From positions 124,001 through 188,000 of the forward strand of contig JAOZHT010000002.1 in NCBI GenBank assembly GCA_026014735.1: DNA of 64,000 nucleotides, written 5' to 3'. The notes beneath the pieces were generated by a model. It saw only the letters and a program-made list of their open reading frames with translations, was not told the origin of the DNA and did no database searches. Position 1 is the first letter of the stretch. Each line of letters begins with the position of its first letter. Below are positions 1 through 8,569 of the stretch, piece after piece. Both the position numbers and the translations under genes were made by a program. The DNA comes from Candidatus Bathyarchaeota archaeon (GTDB taxonomy: Archaea; Thermoproteota; Bathyarchaeia; Bathyarchaeales; Bathycorpusculaceae).

Positions 1-31
1 CCCCGAGAGGCCACAAGCTAACAGGTACCCT

Positions 32-96
32 CCTGAAGATTGGTATCTCCAGGCTTGCTCCCTGCCGGGCTAGGAGACCCCGGCGCAAAGATGCGC
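32..96. ncRNA. candidate structured RNA at window edge
   Basis: Three hairpins follow one another. A 9-bp stem (32-40 with 45-53) closes a 4-nt loop, a perfect 6-bp GC stem GCCGGG/CCCGGC (64-69 with 79-84) closes a 9-nt loop, and GCGC pairs with GCGC (83-86 with 93-96; it shares two bases with the previous stem, so the two may be alternatives). No protein frame explains this. The strand cannot be decided, and the RNA could begin outside the window. I compared it by eye with SRP RNA and RNase P RNA and found no convincing match. A terminator or leader of a gene to the left is equally possible. Confidence 0.3.
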
Positions 97-278
97 AAAG
101 GTTGATTTGCACCACTTCTCTAACCTACGCGGAATTTAAAGCTTTATTCCACAGCAGCCGCTGAAACGCAGAAACATGGAGTAGCCGAGTTGAGCATTGC
201 CATGGGCAGTGGCCGGTTTAGCTGTGCAGTCAAGGGCACCCACAAACCCTTATTCCAATCAGCGACTAAAATTTGCAT

Positions 279-404
279 ATGAGCAAACAAGAGATAGAAA
301 TCGAGGAAACCCTCAAGAAGCGCAGCTTCAAACCAGCCATGAACACCGCTGAGAATCCACGCCACATCGGCGACGCTGAAAAGCTGCGCCGCAGGGAAAG
401 ATAA
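279..404 (+). CDS. small charged hypothetical protein (41 aa)
   Basis: A short ATG frame encodes a 41-residue, highly charged protein, starting MSKQEIEIEETLKKR and ending in a run of arginines. It has no membrane segment and no cysteine. It lies 27 bases before the TIM-barrel gene on the same strand, so the two may be co-transcribed. No good Shine-Dalgarno precedes the ATG. I do not recognise the family. The codon choice (GAG, AAG, CGC, GCC) resembles neighbouring genes, which is the main support for it being real. Confidence 0.4.
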   Translation: MSKQEIEIEETLKKRSFKPAMNTAENPRHIGDAEKLRRRER

Positions 405-431
405 GGCTTTTTTCCAAGCAGCCACACATTC

Positions 432-1208
432 ATGTGGGGCTTTGGATTGAAGCTGAGTTTATCCAACGGAATCTTTAGCAAACTTCGAATAAACGAGAAC
501 TTCGGGGCCGTTAAACAACTGGGCTTCCAAGATATCGAGTTCAACATGAAATCGATAAAAAAGGAACATGACACCGACGTGTACCGCGAGCAGAAGGCGC
601 TGGAAGCCTCGGGACTTAACTGCCTCACCCTCCACTCGGCGGTGCTGCACGTGAAAGACCCCATTGAGGTGCATCAGGCAGTGTACTATGGCAAAATCTC
701 GCTTGAATGCGCCCGCGCCCTACATGCCCCGCTAATGACGGTGCATTCGAACGTTTCCAAGAAGCTGCCGCGGGAGGTGAGGAAGCAGGTTTTGGAGGCG
801 GTGTTTGGCGAGATTGTGCCGTTTGCCAAGAAGCTGGGTGTGAAGTTGTCGCTGGAGAATCTGTCGTTTAACTCCACGGGGTTTGGCAAAAACGTTGAGC
901 AGCTAGATGAGGTTCTGGGCATCATAGACCCAAAAGGGGAGATGGGGGTAACCTTTGATTTTTGCCATGCACTGGAGACACATGTGGTCGATGAGTTGCT
1001 GGAGACATATGGCAAACGTGTATGCAATGTGCATATGGCCAACCGGTCCCATCAGCCCTTCACCGAGGCGACCTCTGAGTTGACGGATTTTCTTTCGGCA
1101 CTGCATAGCCACGGATATAGGGGGCCTATAACGCTGGAGCTACACCATAGCACATCTATGGGGCAGATAGCGGAAAGCAAAATGCTCTTTGAGGATCTAC
1201 TAAACTAA
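432..1208 (+). CDS. xylose-isomerase-like TIM-barrel protein (AP endonuclease family 2 fold)
   Basis: The 258 residues have the strand-end motif pattern of the sugar isomerase/AP endonuclease 2 superfamily. In order these are TLHSAV and TVHS (His), SLENLS (Glu), TFDFCHA (Asp/His), NVHMAN (His) and TLELHH (Glu), which together would form a divalent-metal site inside a TIM barrel. Members act as sugar-phosphate isomerases or epimerases, or as endonuclease IV. The protein is shorter than typical endonuclease IV (about 280 residues), so an isomerase/epimerase role is more likely, but the substrate cannot be read from sequence. It is convergent with the MEMO1 gene. Confidence 0.8.
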   Translation: MWGFGLKLSLSNGIFSKLRINENFGAVKQLGFQDIEFNMKSIKKEHDTDVYREQKALEASGLNCLTLHSAVLHVKDPIEVHQAVYYGKISLECARALHAPLMTVHSNVSKKLPREVRKQVLEAVFGEIVPFAKKLGVKLSLENLSFNSTGFGKNVEQLDEVLGIIDPKGEMGVTFDFCHALETHVVDELLETYGKRVCNVHMANRSHQPFTEATSELTDFLSALHSHGYRGPITLELHHSTSMGQIAESKMLFEDLLN

Positions 1209-1315
1209 CTTTACTTAGCAGTTCCTCTGGGCAAACCGTTTTTCTGGAGAGATTCTGTTAAAGCTAACATTTCGGGAAAAGAGACCAAAATTCGCCCTCA
1301 GTTTCCCAGAATAAA

Positions 1316-2164
1316 CTACTTCTTAAATGCCACCGAGGCGTAGCCGACGACTTCGGGTTCGCCTGTGACTTCGCCGCTGTTATGGTAGCTCAGCAGCTTG
1401 GCTTTGGCGTTGACGCCGACGGCGTAGGTTATAAGGCTAGTTATGGGTGCTGTGCCGCAGGCAGTGATGTTTTGGCGTTCGACGGTGTCATAGAAGCCTT
1501 TGGCGTCCAGCGCGGTGACTGCTTTGAGGGCAGCTTGGTCTTTTGCTGAGGCTGCCTCCGGGGATTCATAATGAGTCATGTCTGAGGAAGCGATGACGAT
1601 TGTGTTGGTTGCGTCAAGTGCCTCGGTTAAAGCGCGTCCCAACTCTACGGCGGAGGTGTAATCCTGCAGCAGATAACATATCGGGACAATTTTGAAGTTG
1701 TTGCCGTAGAGATACTGCAGAAACGGCAGTTGCACCTCAAGCGAGTGCTCGAAGCGATGAGCCAAATCATCCACGTCCAAAACGGTGGTTTCAGATAGAA
1801 TCGCGTCTGCCAACGCCGAGTCAACATCCACATTGCCCAGCGGGGTTTGCCAGGTGCCTTCGCGCATGATTGAGAGACCGCTGCCGTATCCCTTGTGGTT
1901 GGGTCCAAGCAGCACGACTGTGTCGGGTTTGCCATCTGCGGCTAACTCGTAGAATCCTGATGCCGCCACTGGACCCGAATAGGGGTAGCCTGCGTGTGGA
2001 GAAATTAAGCCCACGATGCAACGGGGAAAACTGTGCATGTTAACCGTGGGGAGTTTTTGTGGACCAAGTCTGTCAAGAAAACAGGAGGTAATTTGTGCCC
2101 TGAGCGCTTCGGCGTCGCCCTCATAGAAACGAGAAGCAACAACTGGACGCCGAAGAGTGGGCAA
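1316..2164 (-). CDS. MEMO1 family protein (AmmeMemoRadiSam system protein B)
   Basis: This 282-residue protein has the MEMO family landmarks: GLISPHAGYPYSG near residue 52, LGPNH, EHSLEVQLPFLQ, ASSDMTHYE and a C-terminal SYHNSGEVTG. The His/Asp residues form a site related to class III extradiol dioxygenases. MEMO is often co-occurring with AMMECR1 and a radical SAM protein; its archaeal role is unknown. The start is TTG at 2164, three bases after the S2 stop, with a GGAGG in the end of the S2 gene serving as ribosome site. It is the last gene of the classical archaeal eno-rpsB-memo operon. Confidence 0.92.
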   Translation of the reverse strand: MPTLRRPVVASRFYEGDAEALRAQITSCFLDRLGPQKLPTVNMHSFPRCIVGLISPHAGYPYSGPVAASGFYELAADGKPDTVVLLGPNHKGYGSGLSIMREGTWQTPLGNVDVDSALADAILSETTVLDVDDLAHRFEHSLEVQLPFLQYLYGNNFKIVPICYLLQDYTSAVELGRALTEALDATNTIVIASSDMTHYESPEAASAKDQAALKAVTALDAKGFYDTVERQNITACGTAPITSLITYAVGVNAKAKLLSYHNSGEVTGEPEVVGYASVAFKK

Positions 2165-2167
2165 ACC

Positions 2168-2968
2168 TTAAGTGTCATCCTCCTCTTCGCGGGTGACCTT
2201 GGCTTCGAAGTCCTCGATGCTGACTGGTGGGTCACGGTCGGGTGCGATTTCGCCTCTTTCGCGGAGCACTTGCCTTGCCATCAGCCAAAAGATGACTGCG
2301 AGTGCACGGCGGCCCTTGTTGTTGGTGGGGATAACTAGGTCTACACCGGTGAATTCGTTGTCGGTGCTGCAGAGGGCAACGATGGGGATGCCGACTCTGC
2401 TGGCTTCTTTGACGGCTTGGGCGTCTGCGCGTGGATCTGAGACAACGATAACTTCGGGGTCAACGCGGTTTTTGTACTGGGGATTGCTGAGTTGACCGGG
2501 GATAAATCTGCCGATGAGCGGAGTGGCGCCGGTGAGTTTACAGAACATACGGACGGGTTCATGCGCGTAGAGACGTGTAGCTGCAACCGCTACTTTGGAT
2601 GGCTCATAACGCGACAGAAACTTCGCGGTTGTGCGGATGCGATCGTCGGTTTTCTTGACGTCGAGAACGAAAAGGCCGTCTGGGCGAACACGGTAAATGA
2701 AAGGCTCCATATCCAGAGTCTTCATCCTGGTGCCGATGTGGATGCCTGCGCTCAGTAGAGTGTCCCGTGGTAAAAGCAGGGTTTCCTCAGGCGGAGTTTC
2801 CTGAGCCTCCGCAGGTTCCTCTTCTGCCTCTGCTTCGGTTGAGGGTTCAACAGCTTCGATTTCTTCCTCTTGTTGGGGAGCCTCTACTTCCGCTTCAGTT
2901 TCTTCCACTGGCTCTTCTTCCGGTAGGTTTTCGGTTGGTTGGTTTTCTTTAACTTGGTCTTCAGACAT
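2168..2968 (-). CDS. rpsB: 30S ribosomal protein S2 with long acidic N-terminal extension
   Basis: The core of about 200 residues is a clear archaeal S2 (SAGIHIGTRMKT, YRVRPDGLFVLDVKKTDDRI, GRFIPGQLSNP, DPRADAQAVKEA, IPTNNKGRRALAVIFWLMARQVL). It is preceded by about 65 residues that are almost all Glu, Pro, Ala and Thr and predicted disordered. The C-terminal tail is also acidic. S2 binds the small-subunit head near the platform. The gene sits between enolase and MEMO1, as in many archaea. The upstream gap to enolase is 17 bases, so the genes are co-transcribed. The acidic N-terminal run is the unusual part. Confidence 0.95.
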   Translation of the reverse strand: MSEDQVKENQPTENLPEEEPVEETEAEVEAPQQEEEIEAVEPSTEAEAEEEPAEAQETPPEETLLLPRDTLLSAGIHIGTRMKTLDMEPFIYRVRPDGLFVLDVKKTDDRIRTTAKFLSRYEPSKVAVAATRLYAHEPVRMFCKLTGATPLIGRFIPGQLSNPQYKNRVDPEVIVVSDPRADAQAVKEASRVGIPIVALCSTDNEFTGVDLVIPTNNKGRRALAVIFWLMARQVLRERGEIAPDRDPPVSIEDFEAKVTREEEDDT

Positions 2969-2985
2969 TCTTTCTCAACTTCTCT

Positions 2986-4239
2986 TTAGCGTATATTTAA
3001 GTCAGCCATTTTGGCTCGGTCACCGAGGAAATGCTCGATACGTATGAGCTCGTTTAGTTTGGCTATTCGTGCGCCTTCCACCACGCCTGTCTTGATGATG
3101 GGACATTTGTAGGCGACTGCTAAGTGAGCGATGTGCCAATCGCATGTGTCGCCGCTGCGGTGGGAGACTACAGGACGGTAACCGTTTCGCTGGGCTGTCT
3201 CGATTGTTTCAGCTGCGTCGGTTAATGTGCCTATCTGGTTGACTTTGATGATGATGGCGTTTCCAGCGTTAATCCTTATTCCATTATTTAACCTTTCAGT
3301 ATTGGTGGTGAATAAATCGTCTCCGCAGATTAAGCAATTCTTAGATTTCTTGGTGAGCTCCGCGAAGCTGTCATAATCGTCCTCTTGGAAGGGATCCTCG
3401 ACGTAGGCCAGATGATACTTCTCTATGAGCTCAAGCATATACTCCAGTTGCTCGGCTGTGTCGCGTTTCTTACCCTCCATCTCGTATACGTATCGTTCCT
3501 CTTTAGGCTTCCAGAAACTTGAAGCCGCCACATCGATGCCAAAACCGCATTCAAAATCCAGCTCGTTACCTACTTCCTCGCAGGCACGCGCAATTACCTC
3601 AAAGGCATCATCAGTGGTAATGTTAGCAATCCAAGCGCCTTCATCGCTTTTTCCACCATTAAAAGAAGTTGACTTCTTTTTCAGCGCATCACCGATGCGT
3701 TTGTGGATTTGTGTGTTGGCGGTTTGGGCTTCAAGAAAGCTTTCTGCGCCATGTGGAAGCGCAAGGTACTCTTGGATTGCAGGTGCCTTGCCCCGTGCAT
3801 GTGCGCCGCCGCTGATGCAGTTGCCTAACGGATAGGGCAGGGTGGTTGCGGCGTTTCCGCCGATAAACTGGAACAGTAACAAGCCGTGGCTGTTTGCTGC
3901 GGCTTCGGCATTGGCGAGGCTGATGGCGAATGCCGTGTTGCCGCCGATGTTTTTGAAGTCGGTTGAGCTGTCGATTTCGTGGAGGGTGTCGTCGATTTCC
4001 TCTTGGAAATCCGCGTTTAGCCCTGCAAGTTCAGGTGCTATGAGTTCGTCGACTTTTTTTATGGCTGCCTCCACGCCGCCGGGGGGATAGTAGATTACTT
4101 CGGCTTTGCCTCGGCTTTTACCGGCGGGTGCGCCTGCGCGTCCGAAGCCACCAGCGGTGATAACGTCGACTTCTATGGTTTCCTCTCCGCGATTATTGAA
4201 AACTTTACGTGCGATGAGGTCCTCGATGATTGATGACAC
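2986..4239 (-). CDS. eno: phosphopyruvate hydratase (enolase)
   Basis: Enolase converts 2-phosphoglycerate to phosphoenolpyruvate in the cytoplasm. The 417 residues match the family length and order. The N-terminal part has ARKVFNNRGEETIEVDV and GRAGAPAGKSRG, and the barrel has the metal ligands in ECGFGIDVAAS, YVEDPFQEDD and CGDDLF, the catalytic lysine in IIKVNQIGT, and the SHRSGDTCD loop. The start is GTG at 4239, about 8 bases after a GAGGT ribosome site; the nearby ATG is out of frame. It is the first gene of the operon with S2 and MEMO1. A TATA-like box for it lies at 4371-4386. Confidence 0.96.
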   Translation of the reverse strand: MSSIIEDLIARKVFNNRGEETIEVDVITAGGFGRAGAPAGKSRGKAEVIYYPPGGVEAAIKKVDELIAPELAGLNADFQEEIDDTLHEIDSSTDFKNIGGNTAFAISLANAEAAANSHGLLLFQFIGGNAATTLPYPLGNCISGGAHARGKAPAIQEYLALPHGAESFLEAQTANTQIHKRIGDALKKKSTSFNGGKSDEGAWIANITTDDAFEVIARACEEVGNELDFECGFGIDVAASSFWKPKEERYVYEMEGKKRDTAEQLEYMLELIEKYHLAYVEDPFQEDDYDSFAELTKKSKNCLICGDDLFTTNTERLNNGIRINAGNAIIIKVNQIGTLTDAAETIETAQRNGYRPVVSHRSGDTCDWHIAHLAVAYKCPIIKTGVVEGARIAKLNELIRIEHFLGDRAKMADLNIR

Positions 4240-4370
4240 GAAACATTAACCTCAAGACGCTATAGTTTTGTCAACGGGTTATTTTAGGTTTCGGAAAGAT
4301 TGCTCCATAGCATCTAGCAGCTGCCGCATTGGCTGATTCTCGGGCGGCTTGCTGCTGCTGTGCCTATAGA

Positions 4371-4386
4371 CCCCCCTCTATTTATA
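4371..4386 (-). promoter_or_regulatory. candidate promoter (TATA box) of the eno operon
   Basis: Read on the minus strand this is TATAAATAGAGGGGGG, an archaeal box A. It would place transcription start near 4355-4360 and give a leader of about 115 bases before the enolase GTG. The same 16 bases occur exactly at 47944-47959. Confidence 0.45.
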
Positions 4387-4507
4387 CTGAAACAAGTTTA
4401 GGCTGGTTTTTGCCTACGGCAATTGGATGCAGCATCGTTATTGTTGGAGTTTGGAGCGGCTGCGGCGGTTTGTTTGATGTTATGTAGCTTTTTTCCCTGA
4501 AAATTTT

Positions 4508-4563
4508 TTAGGCGCACCTAAAACTTTATATGGTTAAAAGCTAAGGTTTAGGCATACCTAAAC
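4508..4563 (+). promoter_or_regulatory. iron-responsive promoter: TATA box between two DtxR-type operators
   Basis: Two palindromes share the arms TTTAGG-N4-CCTAAA: 4508-4523 (spacer CGCA) and 4548-4563 (spacer CATA). Between them lies TTTATATG at 4526-4533. One operator is just upstream of box A and the other covers the expected start site about 25 bases downstream. The arms resemble the bacterial DtxR/IdeR consensus TTAGG...CCTAA. The encoded regulator at 4578 is DtxR-type, so autoregulation by Fe(II) (or Mn(II)) is the natural inference. Confidence 0.8.
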
Positions 4564-4577
4564 CCAGGCGACGGAAC

Positions 4578-5303
4578 ATGGAACAAAAATCAACCCAAGA
4601 CTACCTAAAAACCATCTACAGCCTACACAAAAACGGCGAATTAGTCAGCACCAGCCAAATCAGCCAAAAACTAGACGTAGCACCAGCCAGCGTCACTGAA
4701 ATGCTCAAAAAACTCAGCGAAGAAGGCTACGTCGCCTACTCACCCTACCACGGCAGCACCCTCACCGACAAAGGCCTCCAAGAAGCCAAAAGAGTCACCC
4801 GCAAACACCGCCTCTTAGAAACCTTCCTCTCCGACGTACTCCACATCGGCAAAGACAAAGTCCACACCGAAGCCTGCCGCATGGAACACGCCCTCTCCGA
4901 CGAAGCAGAAGAATCCCTATGCCGCTTTCTACAGCACCCCGACGTATGCAGCGACGACGGCAAAACAATCCCCGCCTGCGACCTACCCTTCGCCACATGC
5001 GAGGAATGCATAAAACTCCACAGCATGGGACTTGAAGAAGTTGGCAAACGCAAAGAAAACCTTGTTGCCCTCAGCGAGCTTAAAGCGGGGCAATCAGGAA
5101 AAATCCATTTTATCCGAGGCGGCCACACGGTGCTTCAGCGCCTCCTAGACATGGGTTTAACTCCCAGCACCAAAATCACGCTCTTAAAGGCAGCGCCCTT
5201 CGACGGACCCATCGAGGTTTCTGTCCGCGGCTCCAAACTCGCCATCGGCAGAGGCATCGCATCCAAGGTTTTCGTTGAGCCCACACCCAAAGAAGCAGCA
5301 TAG
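4578..5303 (+). CDS. DtxR/MntR-family metal-dependent repressor fused to FeoA domain
   Basis: Residues 1-65 form a winged helix (STQDYLKTIYSLHKNGELVSTSQISQKL, then VTEMLKKLSEEGYV). Residues 66-135 are the dimerisation and metal domain, with His/Cys/Glu ligands in HRLLETFL, EACRMEHALSDE and CRFLQHP. After a linker with CDLPFATCEEC, residues from about 163 form an SH3-like FeoA domain (SELKAGQSGKIHFIRGG...RLLDMGLTP). The protein probably senses iron and controls its own operon. It lies 10 bases before feoB. The FeoA domain may also act with FeoB, as free-standing FeoA does. The gene is A/C-rich in codon choice like many host genes here. Confidence 0.9.
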   Translation: MEQKSTQDYLKTIYSLHKNGELVSTSQISQKLDVAPASVTEMLKKLSEEGYVAYSPYHGSTLTDKGLQEAKRVTRKHRLLETFLSDVLHIGKDKVHTEACRMEHALSDEAEESLCRFLQHPDVCSDDGKTIPACDLPFATCEECIKLHSMGLEEVGKRKENLVALSELKAGQSGKIHFIRGGHTVLQRLLDMGLTPSTKITLLKAAPFDGPIEVSVRGSKLAIGRGIASKVFVEPTPKEAA

Positions 5304-5313
5304 GTGAAGCCAG

Positions 5314-7275
5314 ATGTCCCCTAACAAAAAAACCATGGAACCAAAAGGCAAACATTTGACGATAGCGTTAGCTGGCAACGCCAACGTGGGCAAAAGCGTT
5401 CTCTTTAATCAGCTTACAGGCTCAGATCAGATAATTGGCAACTGGCCCGGCAAAACCGTGGACCGCGCCGAAGGGCACCTGCGTTTTGAAGGCTACGATG
5501 TCACAGTTATCGATTTGCCCGGGATTTACTCTTTCTCCACCTTCTCTATGGAGGAGATGGTTTCCCGAGACTACATTGCATTAGAGAAACCTGACGCAGT
5601 AGTTAACGTACTTGACGCAACCATTCTGGAGCGAAACCTCTTCTTCACCATCCAGCTGATGGAGATGGGTGTTCCAATGGTTGTATGCCTCAACCAGGTG
5701 GATGAAGCAAAAAAGAAAGGCATAATCGTAGATAAAGAAAAACTCCAAGAAGAACTCGGCGTGCCCGTGGTGTTAACGGTGGCTACGCGGGGCGAAGGCC
5801 TCTATGAACTCATGGGCGAAGTTGTACGGGTCGGGTTGGAAAAACCCAAAACCAAGCACCTCACCTACCGCCGAGACGTTGAAGAGCACGTCGAGAAGCT
5901 GCAGCATGTAATTGAGAAAGAAAACCTGCAGCTGCAGTATCCCTCGCGGTGGCTGGCGATTAAGCTGCTGGAGGGCGACAGCGAAATCAGCAAGATAGTT
6001 GGCGGAAAATCCAAAACGATTCTCGACGCCTCCAAAGCCATCGCGGGCGAGCTTCAGGCAAGCTGTGAAGAACCCTGCTTTTCCGTTATCGCCTCAGAGC
6101 GGTATGCACTGGCAAGCTCCATTGCTGCATCGGCGATTCAGCAAACCGAAATCCACAGCAGCCTTCAGGATAAACTTGAACTCTTAACCACACACCATGT
6201 CTTCGGATACGTCACCTCTGTGGGCGTCATAGCGGGGCTGCTGCTCTGGACATTCTTTGTCGGCAACGCCCTGTCAACGCTGATTGCTGGCGGGTTAAAC
6301 ATGATTCAGCCCATAGACCCCGCCTTAACCACTGAGATGCCGATTGTAGGCATCCTCTTAAACGGTGTCTGGGGCGGCATAGCCGCGGGTTTAACCCTGA
6401 TTATCCCCTTTGTGATTCCGTTCTATCTGCTCCTAGCAGCCGTTGAAGACTCCGGGGTCCTGACACGCGTCGCCTTCATGATGGACAGCGCCATGCACAA
6501 AATGGGACTGCACGGCAAAGCCCTCATCCCCATAATCCTCGGCTACGGCTGCAATGTCCCCGCGATACATGCCTGCAAAATCATGGAAACCCGACGCGAA
6601 CGGCTCCTCGCCGCCTTCGCCATCACCTTTGCGCCCTGCTCAGCCCGAACCATCATCCTCTTCGGGATGGTCGGCTTGTTTGTAGGGGTGCAGTGGGCTC
6701 TGCTGCTCTACGTGGTGGATGTCGTGGTGATTTTCGCGTTGGGCAGAGTCGCCATGAAGGTGGTGCCGGGCAAATCCACTGGGCTAATCATGGAGATGAG
6801 TAGTTTCAAGCGACCCTCCTCCAAGGTTGTGCTTAAACAGACTTGGGCACGCACCAAATCCATCATCTACATAGTGTTCCCCATATACATCGTGGGCAGT
6901 GCACTGCTGCAGGTTGCCTTCGCCTATGACCTGCTTACGCCGCTAAGCGACGCTATGGCGCCTCTGACGGTGTGGTGGCTGGGCTTACCCCTTATGGCAG
7001 GTGTACTGCTGATTTTGGGCACGGTCCGCAAAGAACTGATCCTTGTCGGCGCCGTCGCGATGCTGGGCACCACGAATCTGCTGCTTGGCTTTACCCCGGT
7101 GCAGTTGGTGGTGCTGGCGCTGGTTGCGATGCTCTACATCCCCTGCATTTCGACAGTGGCGATACTTGGCAAGGAATTCGGGTGGAAAGCAACTGCCGTG
7201 ATAACCGCAGCCAACATCGGTGTTGCCCTGTTGATTGGGGGATTAGCGTTTCGGTTAATTGAGCTATTCCTCTAA
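5314..7275 (+). CDS. feoB: ferrous iron transport protein B
   Basis: FeoB is the G-protein-coupled Fe(II) uptake permease of the cytoplasmic membrane. The N-terminal G domain shows G1 GNANVGKS (residues 21-28), the switch GNWPGKTV, G3 DLPG and G4 NQVD. The GDI helical domain follows, then a membrane half with two Gate motifs, including LGYGCNVPAIHACKIMETRRERLLAAF and TFAPCSART with the pore cysteines. The 653 residues are normal length. GGTGA precedes the ATG. It is the second gene of the operon behind the DtxR-FeoA fusion and should be induced when iron is low. Confidence 0.96.
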   Translation: MSPNKKTMEPKGKHLTIALAGNANVGKSVLFNQLTGSDQIIGNWPGKTVDRAEGHLRFEGYDVTVIDLPGIYSFSTFSMEEMVSRDYIALEKPDAVVNVLDATILERNLFFTIQLMEMGVPMVVCLNQVDEAKKKGIIVDKEKLQEELGVPVVLTVATRGEGLYELMGEVVRVGLEKPKTKHLTYRRDVEEHVEKLQHVIEKENLQLQYPSRWLAIKLLEGDSEISKIVGGKSKTILDASKAIAGELQASCEEPCFSVIASERYALASSIAASAIQQTEIHSSLQDKLELLTTHHVFGYVTSVGVIAGLLLWTFFVGNALSTLIAGGLNMIQPIDPALTTEMPIVGILLNGVWGGIAAGLTLIIPFVIPFYLLLAAVEDSGVLTRVAFMMDSAMHKMGLHGKALIPIILGYGCNVPAIHACKIMETRRERLLAAFAITFAPCSARTIILFGMVGLFVGVQWALLLYVVDVVVIFALGRVAMKVVPGKSTGLIMEMSSFKRPSSKVVLKQTWARTKSIIYIVFPIYIVGSALLQVAFAYDLLTPLSDAMAPLTVWWLGLPLMAGVLLILGTVRKELILVGAVAMLGTTNLLLGFTPVQLVVLALVAMLYIPCISTVAILGKEFGWKATAVITAANIGVALLIGGLAFRLIELFL

Positions 7276-7326
7276 CCAGCCTCCCTTTCAGAGGCAAGAA
7301 ACAACTATCGGTTTTCCAAGCTTACT

Positions 7327-8151
7327 CTAAGTTGGTGTGGGGTTCTGTGTGATTTTCGCTATCGCCACCGCGCCTGACAGGACGCTGTTGTTTAGGAAAG
7401 TGATTTCTCTGCCTGAATCCAGCAGCACCACCGTATGGAAAGCCGTGACCTCCTTCACTATGCCTTCTTCGAGTTTGAAAGAGGTGATGACGCGGTCCCC
7501 GACCTTATAGATAAGACGCGTTTCCTGTGTGGCTTCGGGTTTACGCACCGAAGTAACGATGACGCCGCCTGACGCAATGGCGCTGTTAGGTATGGTGATT
7601 TGCCCCACATCGGTGCGGATACGCATAACCAGCGCACTCATCTCTATAACTTTGCCGGGAACATTGTTGATTAAGACGTCTTCGCCTTCTTGGAACTGAT
7701 AGTTTGTAAAGACAAGGGCTCCCGAGAGAATGCCGCCGACGAAGGTGGAGATGATTAAGCCCACAGTGATGGTGATTATGCCTGCGCTTGTGATAAGTGT
7801 GGTTAAGCTGACGTTAAAGCTTGCAAGGATGCTGAAGGCAATTATGAGGATTGCAAGTCCAATCAGGAGAAACTGCATGATGGTGGCGGCGCGTATGCCA
7901 ATGTGTGGTGTTAGGAGCCGTTTGGTTTTGCTTAAAAAATACAGGGCGATAGCTGAGAAAAAGAAAATAATCGTTATGGTTCCGAGACGCTCAAGCAGCA
8001 TGGGCAGGTTGGTGGGGCCAGCGATGAAGAACTCAAAGACCGCGATGGTGATACCTGCCAAAACGACCGTAAGAAACAGGAAAACCGCCAGTTTCTTGAG
8101 GGAATTCAGTATACTTACCAAATGCTCGTCCTCACTTGCACCTGAATACAT
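7327..8151 (-). CDS. small-conductance mechanosensitive channel family protein (MscS)
   Basis: The 274 residues include about five hydrophobic helices. The last one carries the Gly/Ala-rich pore pattern GIITITVGLIISTFVGGILSG, followed by the beta domain FTNYQFQEGEDVLINNVPGKVIEMSALVMRIRTDVGQITIPNSAI. This is the MscS signature. The C-terminal 80 residues form an extra beta-rich domain in place of the usual alpha/beta cage. It should act as an osmotic safety valve in the cell membrane. It is convergent with feoB. A second MscS lies at 8570-9742. Confidence 0.9.
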   Translation of the reverse strand: MYSGASEDEHLVSILNSLKKLAVFLFLTVVLAGITIAVFEFFIAGPTNLPMLLERLGTITIIFFFSAIALYFLSKTKRLLTPHIGIRAATIMQFLLIGLAILIIAFSILASFNVSLTTLITSAGIITITVGLIISTFVGGILSGALVFTNYQFQEGEDVLINNVPGKVIEMSALVMRIRTDVGQITIPNSAIASGGVIVTSVRKPEATQETRLIYKVGDRVITSFKLEEGIVKEVTAFHTVVLLDSGREITFLNNSVLSGAVAIAKITQNPTPT

Positions 8152-8210
8152 TTCCTATGGGTGTACCAAAATAAAAGAACTGTTATATCCAGCGGAAAAG
8201 GTAACTGTTT

Positions 8211-8330
8211 ATGGTTGATTTAGCTCCCCATTGTCCATGTCCAAAGCGGGATTGCCCCAGACACAGCAACTGCCAAGAATGCGCCGCCTACCATAAAGCT
8301 AAAGGCGACTGGCCCTACTGCGCAAGGTAG
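8211..8330 (+). CDS. cysteine-rich mini-protein (39 aa), probable zinc binder
   Basis: This short gene encodes 39 residues with six cysteines and two histidines in the order CPCPKRDC-PRHSNCQEC-YH-YCAR. A TATA-like TTATATC lies at 8183-8189, and an AAAAGG ribosome site sits about 10 bases before the ATG. The stop is five bases before the next gene, so the two form an operon. The pattern of short CxC and CxxC pairs suggests one or two zinc sites. I have seen similar 35-45-residue Cys-rich proteins in archaea and anaerobic bacteria but cannot name a function. Confidence 0.65.
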   Translation: MVDLAPHCPCPKRDCPRHSNCQECAAYHKAKGDWPYCAR

Positions 8331-8335
8331 CCGCC

Positions 8336-8569
8336 ATGACTCACCCCCAAGAGGAAGAAAAACACCGCGAGAACATTCAACGCTACTTCTGGGGAATCGT
8401 TGGCTCAGCTGAACATATTAACTTGCCTAAACTGGAGGACGCCATCAAAAAAGAATTCCACAGCAGCAACGACCGACTTGTTGAGTTGCAGATTCGCCTG
8501 ATGCAGTCGGAGGGGCGCATTAGGGTGCAGGCAAAAAATAAAGTGTGGATTAAGCAGCCGCCAAACTGA
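8336..8569 (+). CDS. small winged-helix-like hypothetical protein (77 aa)
   Basis: The 77 residues are mostly helical, with a helix-turn-helix-like layout ending in a beta wing (LVELQIRLMQSEGRIRVQAKNKVWIKQ). It starts five bases after the Cys-rich mini-gene. Its stop directly abuts the stop of the convergent MscS gene at 8570, so there is no room for a terminator between them. A DNA-binding role is inferred only from the predicted fold. Confidence 0.65.
   Translation: MTHPQEEEKHRENIQRYFWGIVGSAEHINLPKLEDAIKKEFHSSNDRLVELQIRLMQSEGRIRVQAKNKVWIKQPPN

Noticed and set aside
32-96. Reading the hairpins at the left edge as SRP or RNase P RNA
   Set aside because: A stretch on the minus strand (AGCCCGGCAGGGAGCAAGCC) resembles SRP helix 8 but lacks the GGAA-type loop and the partner loop, and no Alu-domain pattern is visible.
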